The notes: a model not told the origin generated them from the letters alone. A stretch of 36,211 nt of DNA from an uncultured Bacteroidales bacterium (GCA_947166105.1 CAMVCZ010000034.1:1-36211); one strand, 5' to 3'; shown: positions 15,126 to 24,079, counted from the first letter of the stretch. Made by a program: numbers and translations.

Positions 15126-15157
15126 CAAAGATAAGAAATAATCCCAATGCGTGTCAA
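15126..15157 (-). promoter_or_regulatory. promoter of the toxin-antitoxin operon (TTG-N21-TATCTTTG)
   Basis: On the minus strand TTG (15155-15157) and TATCTTTG (15126-15133) are 21 bases apart, 48 bases before the antitoxin start. The -33 half overlaps the terminator hairpin of the purF-like gene. Confidence 0.65.
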
Positions 15158-15171
15158 GGGGCATCGGGATT
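15140..15171 (-). terminator. terminator-like hairpin after the purF-like gene
   Basis: AATCCCAATGC (15140-15150) pairs with GCATCGGGATT (15161-15171), 11 bp with one G-T, loop of 10. On the minus strand it is followed by the weak U-tract ATTTCTT. It lies eight bases after the stop codon at 15180. Confidence 0.6.
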
Positions 15172-15179
15172 AATTTTCT

Positions 15180-16586
15180 TCAGAATCCGTAGCTCGACCC
15201 GTCGAAGCAATGTGTGCAAAGGTCACACTTGGGCAGGCCGATGGCTTTCACAACGCTTTCCAAAGTGTTGAATTTCAGCGAATCGACGCCTACATGTTTG
15301 CGCAGCATCTCCACGAGGTTGGCGTATTCCTTGCTGGTCGGGTCGCAATACTTTTCGATGTTGCGGTTGTCGTCGCCCTCCATTTCCTTGATGCAGCGGC
15401 GCGTGATGAGTTCCATCACATTTTTCGAGGCCGAGAAATTGAGGAAGGGGCAGCCATAGAGCAATGGCGGGCAACTGATGCGCACATGCACCTCGCGGGC
15501 ACCGAAGTCATAAAGCATCTTCACATTGTCGCGCAACTGCGTGCCGCGCACGATGGAGTCGTCGCAAAAAGCCACCTTCTTGCCGTCCAAAAGGGCGCGG
15601 TTGGGGATGAGTTTCATCTTGGCCACATGCTCTCTTTGTGTCTGATTTACAGGCATGAAGCTCCTTGACCAAGTAGGAGTGTACTTCACCACGCCTCGCT
15701 TATAGGGCACCTTGCGCTCGTTGGAATAGCCCAAGGCCATGCCGATGCCTGAGTCAGGGATGGCCGACACATAATCGATGTCGATGTCGTCGTTGCGGCC
15801 CATCTCGCGGCCTTCGTTGTAGCGAGCCTCCTCCACGTTGACACCCTCATAGTCGGCAGCGGGATAGCCATAATAAATCCACAGGAAGGAACAGACCTGC
15901 TTTTGCGGATTGGGCGCCAACATCTGCTGCACGCCGTTCAAGGTCACCTTGACGATTTCGCCGGGCTTCACATCGTAGCAAGTCGTGTAGTCGAGGTTGA
16001 TGTAACTATGGCTCTCGGAAGCCACCACAAAGCCCTCCTCGCCCTTGCCGATGACGATGGGCGTGCGGCCATAGCGGTCGCGGGCAGCGATGATGCCATC
16101 CTCGGTCAGGATGAGCATCGAGCATGAGCCTTTCACCTTTTCATAGACATTGCGGATGCCGTCAACGAAGTCCTCGCCTTGGGTGATGAGCAAAGCCATT
16201 AACTCGGTGGGATTCGTGTTGCCTTGGCTCAGTTCGGCAAAATGCTGGCGTTGGTCAAGGCAATGTTGCACAAGTTCATCCAAGTTGTTGATTTTGGCCA
16301 CCGTAGCGATGGCGAACTTGCCCAAGTGGGAGTTGACCACGATGGGCTGTGCATCCGTATCGCTGATGACGCCAATGCCCAAGTTGCCCTTGAACTTGTC
16401 CAGCTCGTCGCTGAACTTGGTGCGGAAATAGGTGTTCTCGATGTCGTGGATCGAACGGTGAAAAAGTTCGCCGTCATAGGTCACCATACCGGCGCGTTTG
16501 GTGCCCAGATGTGAGTGATAGTCAACGCCATAAAACAAATCTTTGACGCAAGCATGTTTTGAAACGGTTCCAAAGAAGCCACCCAT
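15180..16586 (-). CDS. amidophosphoribosyltransferase-like protein (PurF paralog) without the N-terminal Cys
   Basis: 468 residues, the usual PurF length. The N-terminal half is a class II (Ntn) glutamine amidotransferase domain (HSHLGTKRAGM, GNLGIGVISDTDAQPI), and the C-terminal half is a phosphoribosyltransferase with the PRPP loop VAFCDDSIVRGTQL (about 342-355). Cysteines in CPPLLYGCPF and the terminal CDLCTHCFDG resemble the Fe-S ligands of Bacillus-type PurF. The protein begins MGGFFGTVSK: after Met removal the first residue is Gly, where PurF must have the catalytic Cys. Glutamine hydrolysis is therefore not expected; ammonia-dependent activity or a regulatory role is possible. I believe this MGGFFGT form recurs in Bacteroidota beside a true PurF, but could not check. 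Its leader carries a hairpin plus T-tract. Confidence 0.85.
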   Translation of the reverse strand: MGGFFGTVSKHACVKDLFYGVDYHSHLGTKRAGMVTYDGELFHRSIHDIENTYFRTKFSDELDKFKGNLGIGVISDTDAQPIVVNSHLGKFAIATVAKINNLDELVQHCLDQRQHFAELSQGNTNPTELMALLITQGEDFVDGIRNVYEKVKGSCSMLILTEDGIIAARDRYGRTPIVIGKGEEGFVVASESHSYINLDYTTCYDVKPGEIVKVTLNGVQQMLAPNPQKQVCSFLWIYYGYPAADYEGVNVEEARYNEGREMGRNDDIDIDYVSAIPDSGIGMALGYSNERKVPYKRGVVKYTPTWSRSFMPVNQTQREHVAKMKLIPNRALLDGKKVAFCDDSIVRGTQLRDNVKMLYDFGAREVHVRISCPPLLYGCPFLNFSASKNVMELITRRCIKEMEGDDNRNIEKYCDPTSKEYANLVEMLRKHVGVDSLKFNTLESVVKAIGLPKCDLCTHCFDGSSYGF

Positions 16587-16614
16587 AATTGTCTCGTTTT
16601 ATTTGTGTTAGTCC

Positions 16615-16659
16615 AAAAAACAAAAAACCATCCAAGAGAAAATGTCCCTTAGATGGTTT
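16615..16659 (-). promoter_or_regulatory. leader hairpin with T-tract (possible attenuator)
   Basis: AAACCATC (16625-16632) pairs with GATGGTTT (16652-16659), with a further AAG/CTT after one mismatch. On the minus strand the hairpin is followed by two runs of six T (16622-16627 and 16615-16620). It lies inside the 5' leader, right at the predicted transcription start, so it could stop transcription before the purF-like gene. Regulation is an inference. Confidence 0.5.
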
Positions 16660-16660
16660 G

Positions 16661-16692
16661 CAAAAATACGGATTTTCGCCTATGTTCGACAA
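16661..16692 (-). promoter_or_regulatory. promoter of the purF-like gene (TTG-N21-TATTTTTG)
   Basis: On the minus strand TTG (16690-16692) and TATTTTTG (16661-16668) are 21 bases apart. The start of transcription would be near 16655. It is divergent from the yciO-like promoter element at 16701. Confidence 0.65.
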
Positions 16693-16700
16693 GTTTTTTG

Positions 16701-16708
16701 TACTTTTG
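16701..16708 (+). promoter_or_regulatory. -7 element for the yciO-like gene
   Basis: TACTTTTG, 20 bases before the ATG at 16729. No TTG at the ideal distance. Confidence 0.5.
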
Positions 16709-16728
16709 CGCGATTTTTTTGTAAAAGT

Positions 16729-17346
16729 ATGATACTCAAACTCTACCCGACGAATCCCAACCCGCGCTACGTCAAAATGATCTTGGAATGCCTGTCAGAC
16801 GGCGGGACCATCATCTTCCCCACCGACACCCTTTATGGTCTTGGCGGCTGCATCAACAACCAACGCACCTTTGAGCGCATCTGCCAAATCAAGGGCATCC
16901 GCAAAGAGAAGGCCAATTTCTCCTTCATCTTCCACGACCTCAGCATGTTGAGCGAGTTCACCAAGCCCATCAACAACGATGTGTTCAAGATGATGAAGCG
17001 CAACCTGCCCGGCCCGTTCACCTTCATTTTGGAGGCCAACAACAACATTCCGCGCATTTTCCAAAGCAAGAAGAAGACCATCGGCATCCGCATCCCCGAC
17101 CAGCCCATCATCACCAACATCGTGAGGGAATTCGGCTCGCCCATCATGACCACTTCCTTGGCCGACGAAGAGGACGAAATCAACCCCTACCTCACCGACC
17201 CAGAGGAGATTTACGACCGCTACAAGGACTTGGTGGACATCGTGATTGACGGCGGAGCTGGCGAAAACGAAGAAAGCACCGTTGTGGATTGCACTGGAAA
17301 TGAGATTGTTATCATCCGTCAGGGCAAAGGCTTGCTCGACGAATGA
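16729..17346 (+). CDS. yciO: YciO/Sua5/YrdC family protein
   Basis: 205 residues from MILKLYPTNPNPRYV; an in-frame ATG 29 codons upstream precedes the -7 element and is rejected. The YrdC fold motifs are present: GGTIIFPTDTLYGLGG (about 22-37), ERICQIKGIRKEK (KR.R..KP-like region, about 46-58), MKRNLPGPFTFILE (PGP, about 84-97), KTIGIRIPDQPI (about 112-123) and SPIMTTSL (about 134-141). E. coli YciO has the same size and the closest motif spacing. Relatives TsaC/Sua5 make threonylcarbamoyl-AMP for the tRNA t6A modification; whether YciO does so is unsettled. The protein is cytosolic. Confidence 0.85.
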   Translation: MILKLYPTNPNPRYVKMILECLSDGGTIIFPTDTLYGLGGCINNQRTFERICQIKGIRKEKANFSFIFHDLSMLSEFTKPINNDVFKMMKRNLPGPFTFILEANNNIPRIFQSKKKTIGIRIPDQPIITNIVREFGSPIMTTSLADEEDEINPYLTDPEEIYDRYKDLVDIVIDGGAGENEESTVVDCTGNEIVIIRQGKGLLDE

Positions 17347-17388
17347 AAAAAAATTGCCCGAAAAGCGACACGGTAACGAAAAAAGCCG

Positions 17389-17396
17389 TACTTTTG
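17389..17396 (+). promoter_or_regulatory. -7 element for tRNA-Lys
   Basis: TACTTTTG, 17 bases before the mature tRNA 5' end. No TTG at the expected distance. Confidence 0.55.
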
Positions 17397-17413
17397 CAGC
17401 CGCAAAAAAGGTC

Positions 17414-17486
17414 GACTTGGTAGCTCAGCAGGTAGAGCACAACACTTTTAATGTTGGGGTCCTGGGTTCGAGCCCCAGCCAGGTCA
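17414..17486 (+). tRNA. trnK: tRNA-Lys, anticodon UUU
   Basis: The cloverleaf can be drawn by hand. Acceptor GACTTGG (17414-17420) pairs with CCAGGTC (17479-17485) with one G-U pair, discriminator A17486. The D arm contains AGCTCAGCAGGTAGAGC. Anticodon stem CAACA/TGTTG encloses loop CTTTTAA, giving anticodon UUU. The T arm is CTGGG-TTCGAGC-CCCAG. CCA is not encoded (the sequence continues CG). The terminator at 17497 makes it a single-gene unit between the yciO-like and uvrD genes. Confidence 0.96.
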
Positions 17487-17496
17487 CGAAGAAACG

Positions 17497-17527
17497 AAAA
17501 ATCCACGGCTATGGTCGTGGATTTTTT
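17497..17527 (+). terminator. intrinsic terminator of tRNA-Lys
   Basis: AAAAATCCACG (17497-17507) pairs with CGTGGATTTTT (17516-17526), with an 8-base loop and a T-run. Confidence 0.9.
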
Positions 17528-17529
17528 AT

Positions 17530-17537
17530 TACCTTTG
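17530..17537 (+). promoter_or_regulatory. -7 element for uvrD
   Basis: TACCTTTG, immediately after the tRNA terminator and 19 bases before the ATG at 17557. No TTG at -33. Confidence 0.5.
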
Positions 17538-17556
17538 CGCTTCAAACGAACCGACA

Positions 17557-19875
<2,319 letters not shown>

Positions 19876-19880
19876 TTGTG

Positions 19881-19888
19881 TATTTTTG
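19881..19888 (+). promoter_or_regulatory. -7 element for the 19914 antitoxin gene
   Basis: TATTTTTG, 25 bases before the ATG at 19914, just after the uvrD stop. No TTG at -33. Confidence 0.45.
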
Positions 19889-19913
19889 CATTCAGTTTCT
19901 TAAACACAAATAA

Positions 19914-20159
19914 ATGTGCACCTATAACATATCCATAAACGACACGCTAATGGAAACCATACGTCCTGCATTCCCTGACGAAGCTGCTTTAGAACAGTGG
20001 TTGCAGCGACAAATGGACATCATCATTATCGGATTTGCCGCAAAGCAACAGATGCCCACAAAGAGCACAAAGCCGCTTTCGCAGCGACTTCGCGGCATAG
20101 CAAAAGCCCCAGAGGATTTCGATTACAAGAAAGAACTGTCAACACGCTATGACGTATGA
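19914..20159 (+). CDS. antitoxin-like protein paired with a broken PIN toxin
   Basis: 81 residues. MCTYNISINDTLMETIRPAFPDEAALEQWLQRQMDIIIIGFAAKQ reads as a short strand followed by helices, the layout of small ribbon-helix-helix-type antitoxins that precede PIN (VapC-like) toxins in Bacteroides relatives. The acidic/basic C-terminal tail (PEDFDYKKELSTRYDV) would contact the toxin. The stop codon overlaps the toxin ATG as ATGA (20156-20159), so it was the first gene of a two-gene operon. The toxin is reduced to 22 codons, leaving this an orphan antitoxin that could still act on related toxins. The family call rests on general pattern and context. Confidence 0.65.
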   Translation: MCTYNISINDTLMETIRPAFPDEAALEQWLQRQMDIIIIGFAAKQQMPTKSTKPLSQRLRGIAKAPEDFDYKKELSTRYDV

Positions 20160-20224
20160 AGCATTATCTTGTTGACACCAATGTCATTATCGACCTTTTG
20201 ATCAACCGTGACGGCGCCGTATGA
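20156..20224 (+). pseudogene. N-terminal stump of a PIN-domain (VapC-like) toxin
   Basis: MKHYLVDTNVIIDLLINRDGAV then stop. YLVDTNVIIDLL is the first PIN motif with the first catalytic Asp. PIN toxins have about 130 residues, so roughly 85% is missing, including the other acidic residues. Translation was coupled to the antitoxin by ATGA. The break lies around 20215-20222, after which sequence leading into a Thg1-like gene begins. Confidence 0.75.
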
Positions 20225-20250
20225 GTTCTTGGAACAATAAGATTTTACTT

Positions 20251-20457
20251 ATGGACTTCGATACCCTTGACAAAAAAATGAGACGCTTTGAGCAGTCGCT
20301 CGACAGAACGATGCTTGATGGAATCTTTGTCGTTGCACGACTTGACGGCCATGGCTTCACACGGCTAACAAAGAAGGAATGGGATTTGGAAAAACCATTC
20401 GATGTCGGTTTCCGTGATGTCATGATTGCCCAGATAATGGAAGATTCGGCAAGATGA
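20251..20457 (+). pseudogene. N-terminal fragment of a Thg1-like tRNA guanylyltransferase
   Basis: 68 residues from MDFDTLDKKMRRFEQSLDRT; the open frame also begins 10 codons earlier. IFVVARLDGHGFTRLTKK is the N-terminal signature of Thg1/TLP enzymes, including the first metal-binding Asp, followed by EKPFDVGFRDVMI. After about residue 59 the resemblance stops and the frame ends (AQIMEDSAR). Intact members have about 240 residues, with a second Asp motif and the HxxNLYN motif, both missing here. The family adds nucleotides in the 3'-5' direction, as in tRNA-His G-1 addition or tRNA 5' repair. The fragment cannot be active. Confidence 0.72.
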
Positions 20458-20650
20458 TATAAGCCGAGATGCTGCAAATCCTCGACGACAACGGGCTTCT
20501 CGAATAAAAACGGCCATTTCCAAAAACCGCATCAAAGAAAACTCCCACGGAGCAGTTTTGGATAATCCCCAAATTCTTGAGTGGAACGATTTTCCACATA
20601 TTCCACTGATTTTGAAAAGGATGAAGTTGGCAATAACTATGCCTATATGC
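20458..20650 (+). other. junk stretch between gene fragments
   Basis: No intact gene. One frame gives AEMLQILDDNGLLE then a stop (about 20463-20507), and another gives AISKNRIKENSHGAVLDNPQ (ending near 20574) running on into the T9SS fragment. Both look protein-like, but I do not recognise them. They may be tails of other deleted genes. Confidence 0.5.
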
Positions 20651-21001
20651 TACCTGCACCTGGTTGACAACGCCACCGGCGCCGACATCGACCTGCTCCG
20701 CACGCCCAAGTACAGCTTCGACGCCAACGACTGCCCCTACGCCACGCGCTTCAAGCTCGTGTTTGCCGAAGAAGCCACCAACGACATCGCCGACAACTTC
20801 GCCTTCGTCAGCAACGGCCAACTCATGGTCAACAACAGCGGCGAGGCCATCCTGCAAGTGATGGACGTGGCCGGCCGCGTCCTGAGCACCGAAACCATCC
20901 GCGACGGCTACGGCAAGAGCCTCGGCCTGAGCGCAGGCGTGTATGTGGTGCGCCTCAGCAACGGCCACGACGTGAAGGTCCAGAAGATTGTGGTGGAATA
21001 A
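20651..21001 (+). pseudogene. C-terminal remnant of a second T9SS surface protein
   Basis: From YLHLVDNATGADIDLL to the stop at 21001, about 116 residues align with residues 1257-1381 of the 10278-14423 protein (YLHLIDNMTGADIDLL). Shared stations are RFKLVFA/RFRLVFA, INNAGEATLQVVDVNGRIL versus VNNSGEAILQVMDVAGRVL, GVYVVRLSNGHDVKVQKIVV versus GVYMLRLINGNDVKTQKIVV. The T9SS sorting domain is complete, but there is no signal peptide or passenger; the frame continues upstream into unrelated sequence. The third position is GC-richer than in the intact copy. Like the intact locus, a small tail protein follows. Confidence 0.82.
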
Positions 21002-21007
21002 GATGGA

Positions 21008-21095
21008 GCTATAAGCTATAAGCCATTAGCCATTAGCTCGGTTGACACCAAACTGCCTACTGCCTACTGCTTACTGCTTACTGCTTACAGCTTAC
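21008..21095. repeat. opposed heptanucleotide arrays between T9SS remnant and small gene
   Basis: Left arm (21008-21035): GCTATAA twice, GCCATTA twice. Right arm (21054-21095): TGCCTAC twice, TGCTTAC three times, AGCTTAC. The period is seven throughout. It occupies the same position relative to its neighbours as the array at 10194-10273. Confidence 0.85.
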
Positions 21096-21142
21096 CGCAA
21101 AACAAAACAACAAATCAATCAACAACTAAACAACGATATACA

Positions 21143-21442
21143 ATGAAAAAGCAAATAATGACAATAGCACTCGTCCTCGTACTGGGCATGACGGCCCTCG
21201 CGCAGCAGGCAGGCGGTGGCCTCTTCAATCGGGGAGAAATCGGGCATTCTAGTTACGACAGGAATTCGCCCTCCTGGGCCCCATTCTTCTTGCCCGTACA
21301 CGGCGGTAACTTGAACGGCGACTCCGACTTGGATCCCGGGCCAGATCCCACCGATCCCCCCGCTCCCCTGGGCGGTGGCGCCTTGCTGCTCGTCGGCTTT
21401 GGCGCGGCCTACGCCATGACGAAGAGAAAGAAGGAGAACTAA
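21143..21442 (+). CDS. small secreted protein with C-terminal Gly-hydrophobic-basic tail (copy 3)
   Basis: 99 residues. Signal peptide MKKQIMTIALVLVLGMTALAQ (1-21), then a middle with FNRGEIGHSSYDRN, FFLPVHGGNLNGDSDLDPGP and PTDPPAP, then the tail LGGGALLLVGFGAAYAMT followed by KRKKEN. It has the same architecture as the two genes at 9453-10149: FLPVHGGNLNGDSD parallels TLPTIHGGSGDFDGAE of the first, and PLGGG-hydrophobic-KRKK parallels PLGSG-hydrophobic-KKRK. It follows the T9SS remnant on the same strand after a heptad array and ends at a strong terminator. Function unknown; the tail suggests membrane insertion followed by sorting or cleavage. Confidence 0.8.
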   Translation: MKKQIMTIALVLVLGMTALAQQAGGGLFNRGEIGHSSYDRNSPSWAPFFLPVHGGNLNGDSDLDPGPDPTDPPAPLGGGALLLVGFGAAYAMTKRKKEN

Positions 21443-21466
21443 ACCATTAAACGCTCAAAACCTAAG

Positions 21467-21499
21467 AAAGCTGTGCCGCAACTTGCGGTGCAGCTTTTT
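21467..21499 (+). terminator. intrinsic terminator of the small tail-protein gene
   Basis: AAAGCTG (21467-21473) pairs with CAGCTTT (21491-21497), with inner CCGCA/TGCGG pairs, followed by a T-run to about 21501. Confidence 0.88.
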
Positions 21500-21513
21500 T
21501 TGATATACACTTC

Positions 21514-21541
21514 TTGGTGTGGATATTTTTCCGTACCTTTG
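21514..21541 (+). promoter_or_regulatory. promoter of DUF4290-murA
   Basis: TACCTTTG (21534-21541) lies 18 bases before the ATG at 21560. TTG at 21514-21516 gives a 17-base spacer, shorter than usual. Confidence 0.55.
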
Positions 21542-21559
21542 CAAAAATTTTAAGACAAG

Positions 21560-22267
21560 ATGGACAAAATCGGATTAACCTACAATACTGAGAAAGAGCA
21601 GATTGTGATTCCCGAATACGGTCGTTGTATTCAGGAAATGATCAAGAAACTGCCTGAGATTGAAGACAGGCAGCAGCGCACCGAAGCCGCCAAATACATC
21701 ATCAGCGTGATGGTGCAGATGAACCCGAACATCAGGCAGTCGAGCGACTTCGAGCACAAACTTTGGGACCACCTCTACATGATTTCGGGCTACAACCTCG
21801 ATGTGGAAAGTCCCTACGCACCACCCACCCCTTTGGCACAACAGAAAAAGCCCCAACATATTGGCTACCAAAACAATGACATCAAATACGGTCACTATGG
21901 CCAATACCTTATCAAGATGATTGAGGCCGCCTCGAAGGAAGAGAACGACGAAGTGCGCGAGGCCCTCGCCTACTCGCTGGCTGGCCAAATGAAACGCAAT
22001 TATATCGAGTGGAACAAGAGCGTGGTGAACGACCAAGTCATCCTCGACGACCTGAAAAACATCTCCAAAGGGCGACTCGTCATCGGCGAAATATCGAAAC
22101 AGAACCAGAACGGCGACATCCTCGGCAAAATCAGGCAAAAGCCCCAACAGCAGCAGCAACAGCAAGGCAAGAAGAAGAAAAAGAAGGTGCCGAACCTGAA
22201 GGCCAACATGAACAACCCGAACAACCCGGCGTATAAGCTGAGGATGCAACAGATGGGAAAGGTGTAG
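21560..22267 (+). CDS. DUF4290 family protein
   Basis: 235 residues. The start MDKIGLTYNTEKEQIVIPEYGRCIQEMI and the helical core (RTEAAKYIISVMVQMNPN, KLWDHLYMISGYNLDVESPY) match the DUF4290 family of Bacteroidota. The C-terminus turns into a low-complexity tail: a run of seven Gln at about 199-205, then GKKKKKKVPN, consistent with a flexible basic end that might bind RNA or another acidic partner. There is no signal peptide or membrane segment, so it is cytosolic. Function unknown. It precedes murA on the same strand, separated by a 118-base spacer filled by a heptad array; the pair is commonly seen together in this group, to my recollection. Confidence 0.85.
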   Translation: MDKIGLTYNTEKEQIVIPEYGRCIQEMIKKLPEIEDRQQRTEAAKYIISVMVQMNPNIRQSSDFEHKLWDHLYMISGYNLDVESPYAPPTPLAQQKKPQHIGYQNNDIKYGHYGQYLIKMIEAASKEENDEVREALAYSLAGQMKRNYIEWNKSVVNDQVILDDLKNISKGRLVIGEISKQNQNGDILGKIRQKPQQQQQQQGKKKKKKVPNLKANMNNPNNPAYKLRMQQMGKV

Positions 22268-22275
22268 TTTGGCTC

Positions 22276-22380
22276 TAAGCTGTAAGCCGTAAGCCATAAG
22301 CAACTTACAGCTAAAGCTCAAAGCTCAAAAACACGGTTCAAACAAGCTTACTGCTTATTGCTTACTGCTTAAAGCTCAAA
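22276..22380. repeat. opposed heptanucleotide arrays before murA
   Basis: Left arm (22276-22303): TAAGCTG, TAAGCCG, TAAGCCA, TAAGCAA. Right arm (22346-22380): GCTTACT, GCTTATT, GCTTACT, GCTTAAA, GCTCAAA. A further AGCTGTAAG (22278-22286) pairs with CTTACAGCT (22304-22312). The right array ends five bases before the murA ATG. Confidence 0.85.
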
Positions 22381-22385
22381 AAAAT

Positions 22386-23684
22386 ATGGCATCACTAAAG
22401 ATAAAAGGCGGCAACACGCTTCATGGCGAAATCATCCCGCAAGGCGCAAAAAACGAAGCCATGCAAATCCTTTGTGCCTGCCTGCTCACCGACGAGAAAG
22501 TCACCATCCACAACCTGCCCGACATCCTCGACATCAACAACCTGATTGCCCTTCTGGAAGGCATGGGCGTGACGATTGAGCGCCCCACGCGCCACGACAT
22601 CATCTTGCAGGCCAAGTCGGTCAACTTCAGCTATTTCGATGAAGAAGCCTACCAAAGCACCGCCTCGAAGCTGCGCGGCAGCGTGATGATGACTGGTCCC
22701 ATGCTGGCCCGCTTCGGCAGGGCCTTCATGCCCAAGCCCGGCGGCGACAAAATCGGGCGTCGCCGCTTGGACACCCACGTCATCGGCTTGCAGAAACTCG
22801 GCGCCATCTTCGACTTCGACACCTATAAAGTAGGCGTGCAAAAAGGCGGACTGAAAGGCTGCTACATGCTCCTCGACGAAGCCTCAGTAACCGGCACCGC
22901 CAACATCGTGATGGCCGCAGTGATGGCCCAAGGTACCACCACGATTTTCAATGCTGCCTGCGAGCCTTACCTCGTTCAGCTCTGCACCATGCTCAACAGC
23001 ATGGGCGCCGACATCAAGGGCGTTGGTTCCAACCTCTTGACCATCAATGGCGTGACAAAACTACACGGCACCGACCACACCCTCCTTGCCGACATGATTG
23101 AGGTGGGCAGCTTCATCGGCATGGCCGCCATGACGGGCAGCGAAATCACCATCAAGGACGCGGGCATTGAGCAACTGGGCATCATTCCTGATGTTTTCCG
23201 CCGGTTGGGCATCCAAATGGAATACCGTGGCGACGACATCTTCATTCCCGCGCAGGAACATTACGAGGTGCAAACTTTCATGGACGGAAGCATCCTTACC
23301 GTGGCCGACGCGCCCTGGCCCGGCTTCACACCCGACCTCATCAGCATTGTTTTGGTGGTAGCCACGCAAGCCAAAGGCACCGTGCTCATCCACCAGAAGA
23401 TGTTCGAGAGCCGCCTGTTTTTCGTCGACAAGCTCATCGACATGGGCGCGCAAATCATCCTCTGCGACCCGCACCGCGCCAACGTCATCGGCCTCGACCA
23501 CAGCCATGCCCTACGCGGCATCCGCATGGCCTCGCCCGACATCCGCGCCGGCGTGGCCCTGCTCATCGCCGCCCTCTCCGCCAACGGCACCAGCATCATC
23601 GACAACAGCGACCAAATCGAGCGCGGGTATCAATATATCGACCAAAGATTGAACGCGCTTGGGGCGGAGATTGAGAGGATGTAA
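22386..23684 (+). CDS. murA: UDP-N-acetylglucosamine 1-carboxyvinyltransferase MurA (Cys-to-Asp active-site variant)
   Basis: 432 residues, close to the family's usual length. It catalyses the first committed step of peptidoglycan synthesis, transfer of enolpyruvate from PEP to UDP-GlcNAc in the cytosol. The substrate-binding Lys is in GAKNEAMQIL (K22). The catalytic loop reads PKPGGDKIGRRRLDTH: E. coli MurA has PGGCTIG here, with Cys115, so Asp121 replaces the cysteine attacked by fosfomycin. Asp at this site is known from Mycobacterium and Chlamydia MurA, which are active and fosfomycin-insensitive. Later landmarks are GTANIVMAAVMAQGTT and DRNPEYE-like DIRAGVALLIAAL. It follows the DUF4290 gene on the same strand. 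Confidence 0.96.
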   Translation: MASLKIKGGNTLHGEIIPQGAKNEAMQILCACLLTDEKVTIHNLPDILDINNLIALLEGMGVTIERPTRHDIILQAKSVNFSYFDEEAYQSTASKLRGSVMMTGPMLARFGRAFMPKPGGDKIGRRRLDTHVIGLQKLGAIFDFDTYKVGVQKGGLKGCYMLLDEASVTGTANIVMAAVMAQGTTTIFNAACEPYLVQLCTMLNSMGADIKGVGSNLLTINGVTKLHGTDHTLLADMIEVGSFIGMAAMTGSEITIKDAGIEQLGIIPDVFRRLGIQMEYRGDDIFIPAQEHYEVQTFMDGSILTVADAPWPGFTPDLISIVLVVATQAKGTVLIHQKMFESRLFFVDKLIDMGAQIILCDPHRANVIGLDHSHALRGIRMASPDIRAGVALLIAALSANGTSIIDNSDQIERGYQYIDQRLNALGAEIERM

Positions 23685-23725
23685 ACTTTTTTCTCATAAT
23701 GTTCTTCTATTCTAACAAAAAGCCG

Positions 23726-23733
23726 TATTTTTG
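23726..23733 (+). promoter_or_regulatory. -7 element for the hipB-hipA pair
   Basis: TATTTTTG, 24 bases before the ATG at 23758. No TTG at -33. Confidence 0.5.
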
Positions 23734-23757
23734 CACAGAATTTTGAACATTATAGAA

Positions 23758-24075
23758 ATGAAAAGACCTTTATTGCCCAAACAAGAAAGGATGTTGCAGA
23801 CCCTTGGCGAGAACATCCGCCTCGCGAGGTTGCGCCGCGACTTGTCGTCAGAACAAGTGGCCGAGCGCGCCGGCATTTCACGCAACACCTTGATAAAGAT
23901 TGAACGCGGCGACGAAGGCGTGGCCATCGGGATGTATTTCCGCGTGCTCATCGTCCTTGGCCTGCAAGACGACCTGCTCCTCATCGCCCGTGATGACGTG
24001 TTGGGTCGCAAGTTGCAGGACATCGGCTTGACCACACCGCACCGTGCCTCGAAAAAGTCACCTTTGAACGACTGA
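23758..24075 (+). CDS. hipB: HipB-like XRE-family antitoxin/repressor
   Basis: 105 residues from MKRPLLPKQERMLQTLG; an in-frame TTG/ATG nine codons earlier overlaps the -7 element. A helix-turn-helix of the XRE type spans about residues 18-70: LGENIRLARLRRDLSSEQVAERAG, with recognition helix SRNTLIKIERG. The remaining part (GMYFRVLIVLGLQDDLLLIARDD) is a dimerisation helix pair, and the tail KLQDIGL resembles other HipB proteins. It sits four bases before hipA. HipB normally binds operators in its own promoter and inhibits HipA. Confidence 0.85.
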   Translation: MKRPLLPKQERMLQTLGENIRLARLRRDLSSEQVAERAGISRNTLIKIERGDEGVAIGMYFRVLIVLGLQDDLLLIARDDVLGRKLQDIGLTTPHRASKKSPLND

Positions 24076-24079
24076 AACC

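Noticed and set aside
16587..16660. Purine riboswitch upstream of the purF-like gene
   Set aside because: The leader of about 70 bases is too short for the three-way junction, and the conserved loop motifs are missing.
22148..22190. CAG/CAA run in the DUF4290 gene as a contingency repeat
   Set aside because: The units are mixed CAG and CAA and in frame; a length change would only alter a Gln tract, so there is no sign of a phase-variable switch.
21008..22380. CRISPR-like arrays
   Set aside because: The repeat units are seven bases with no spacers, and no cas genes are present.
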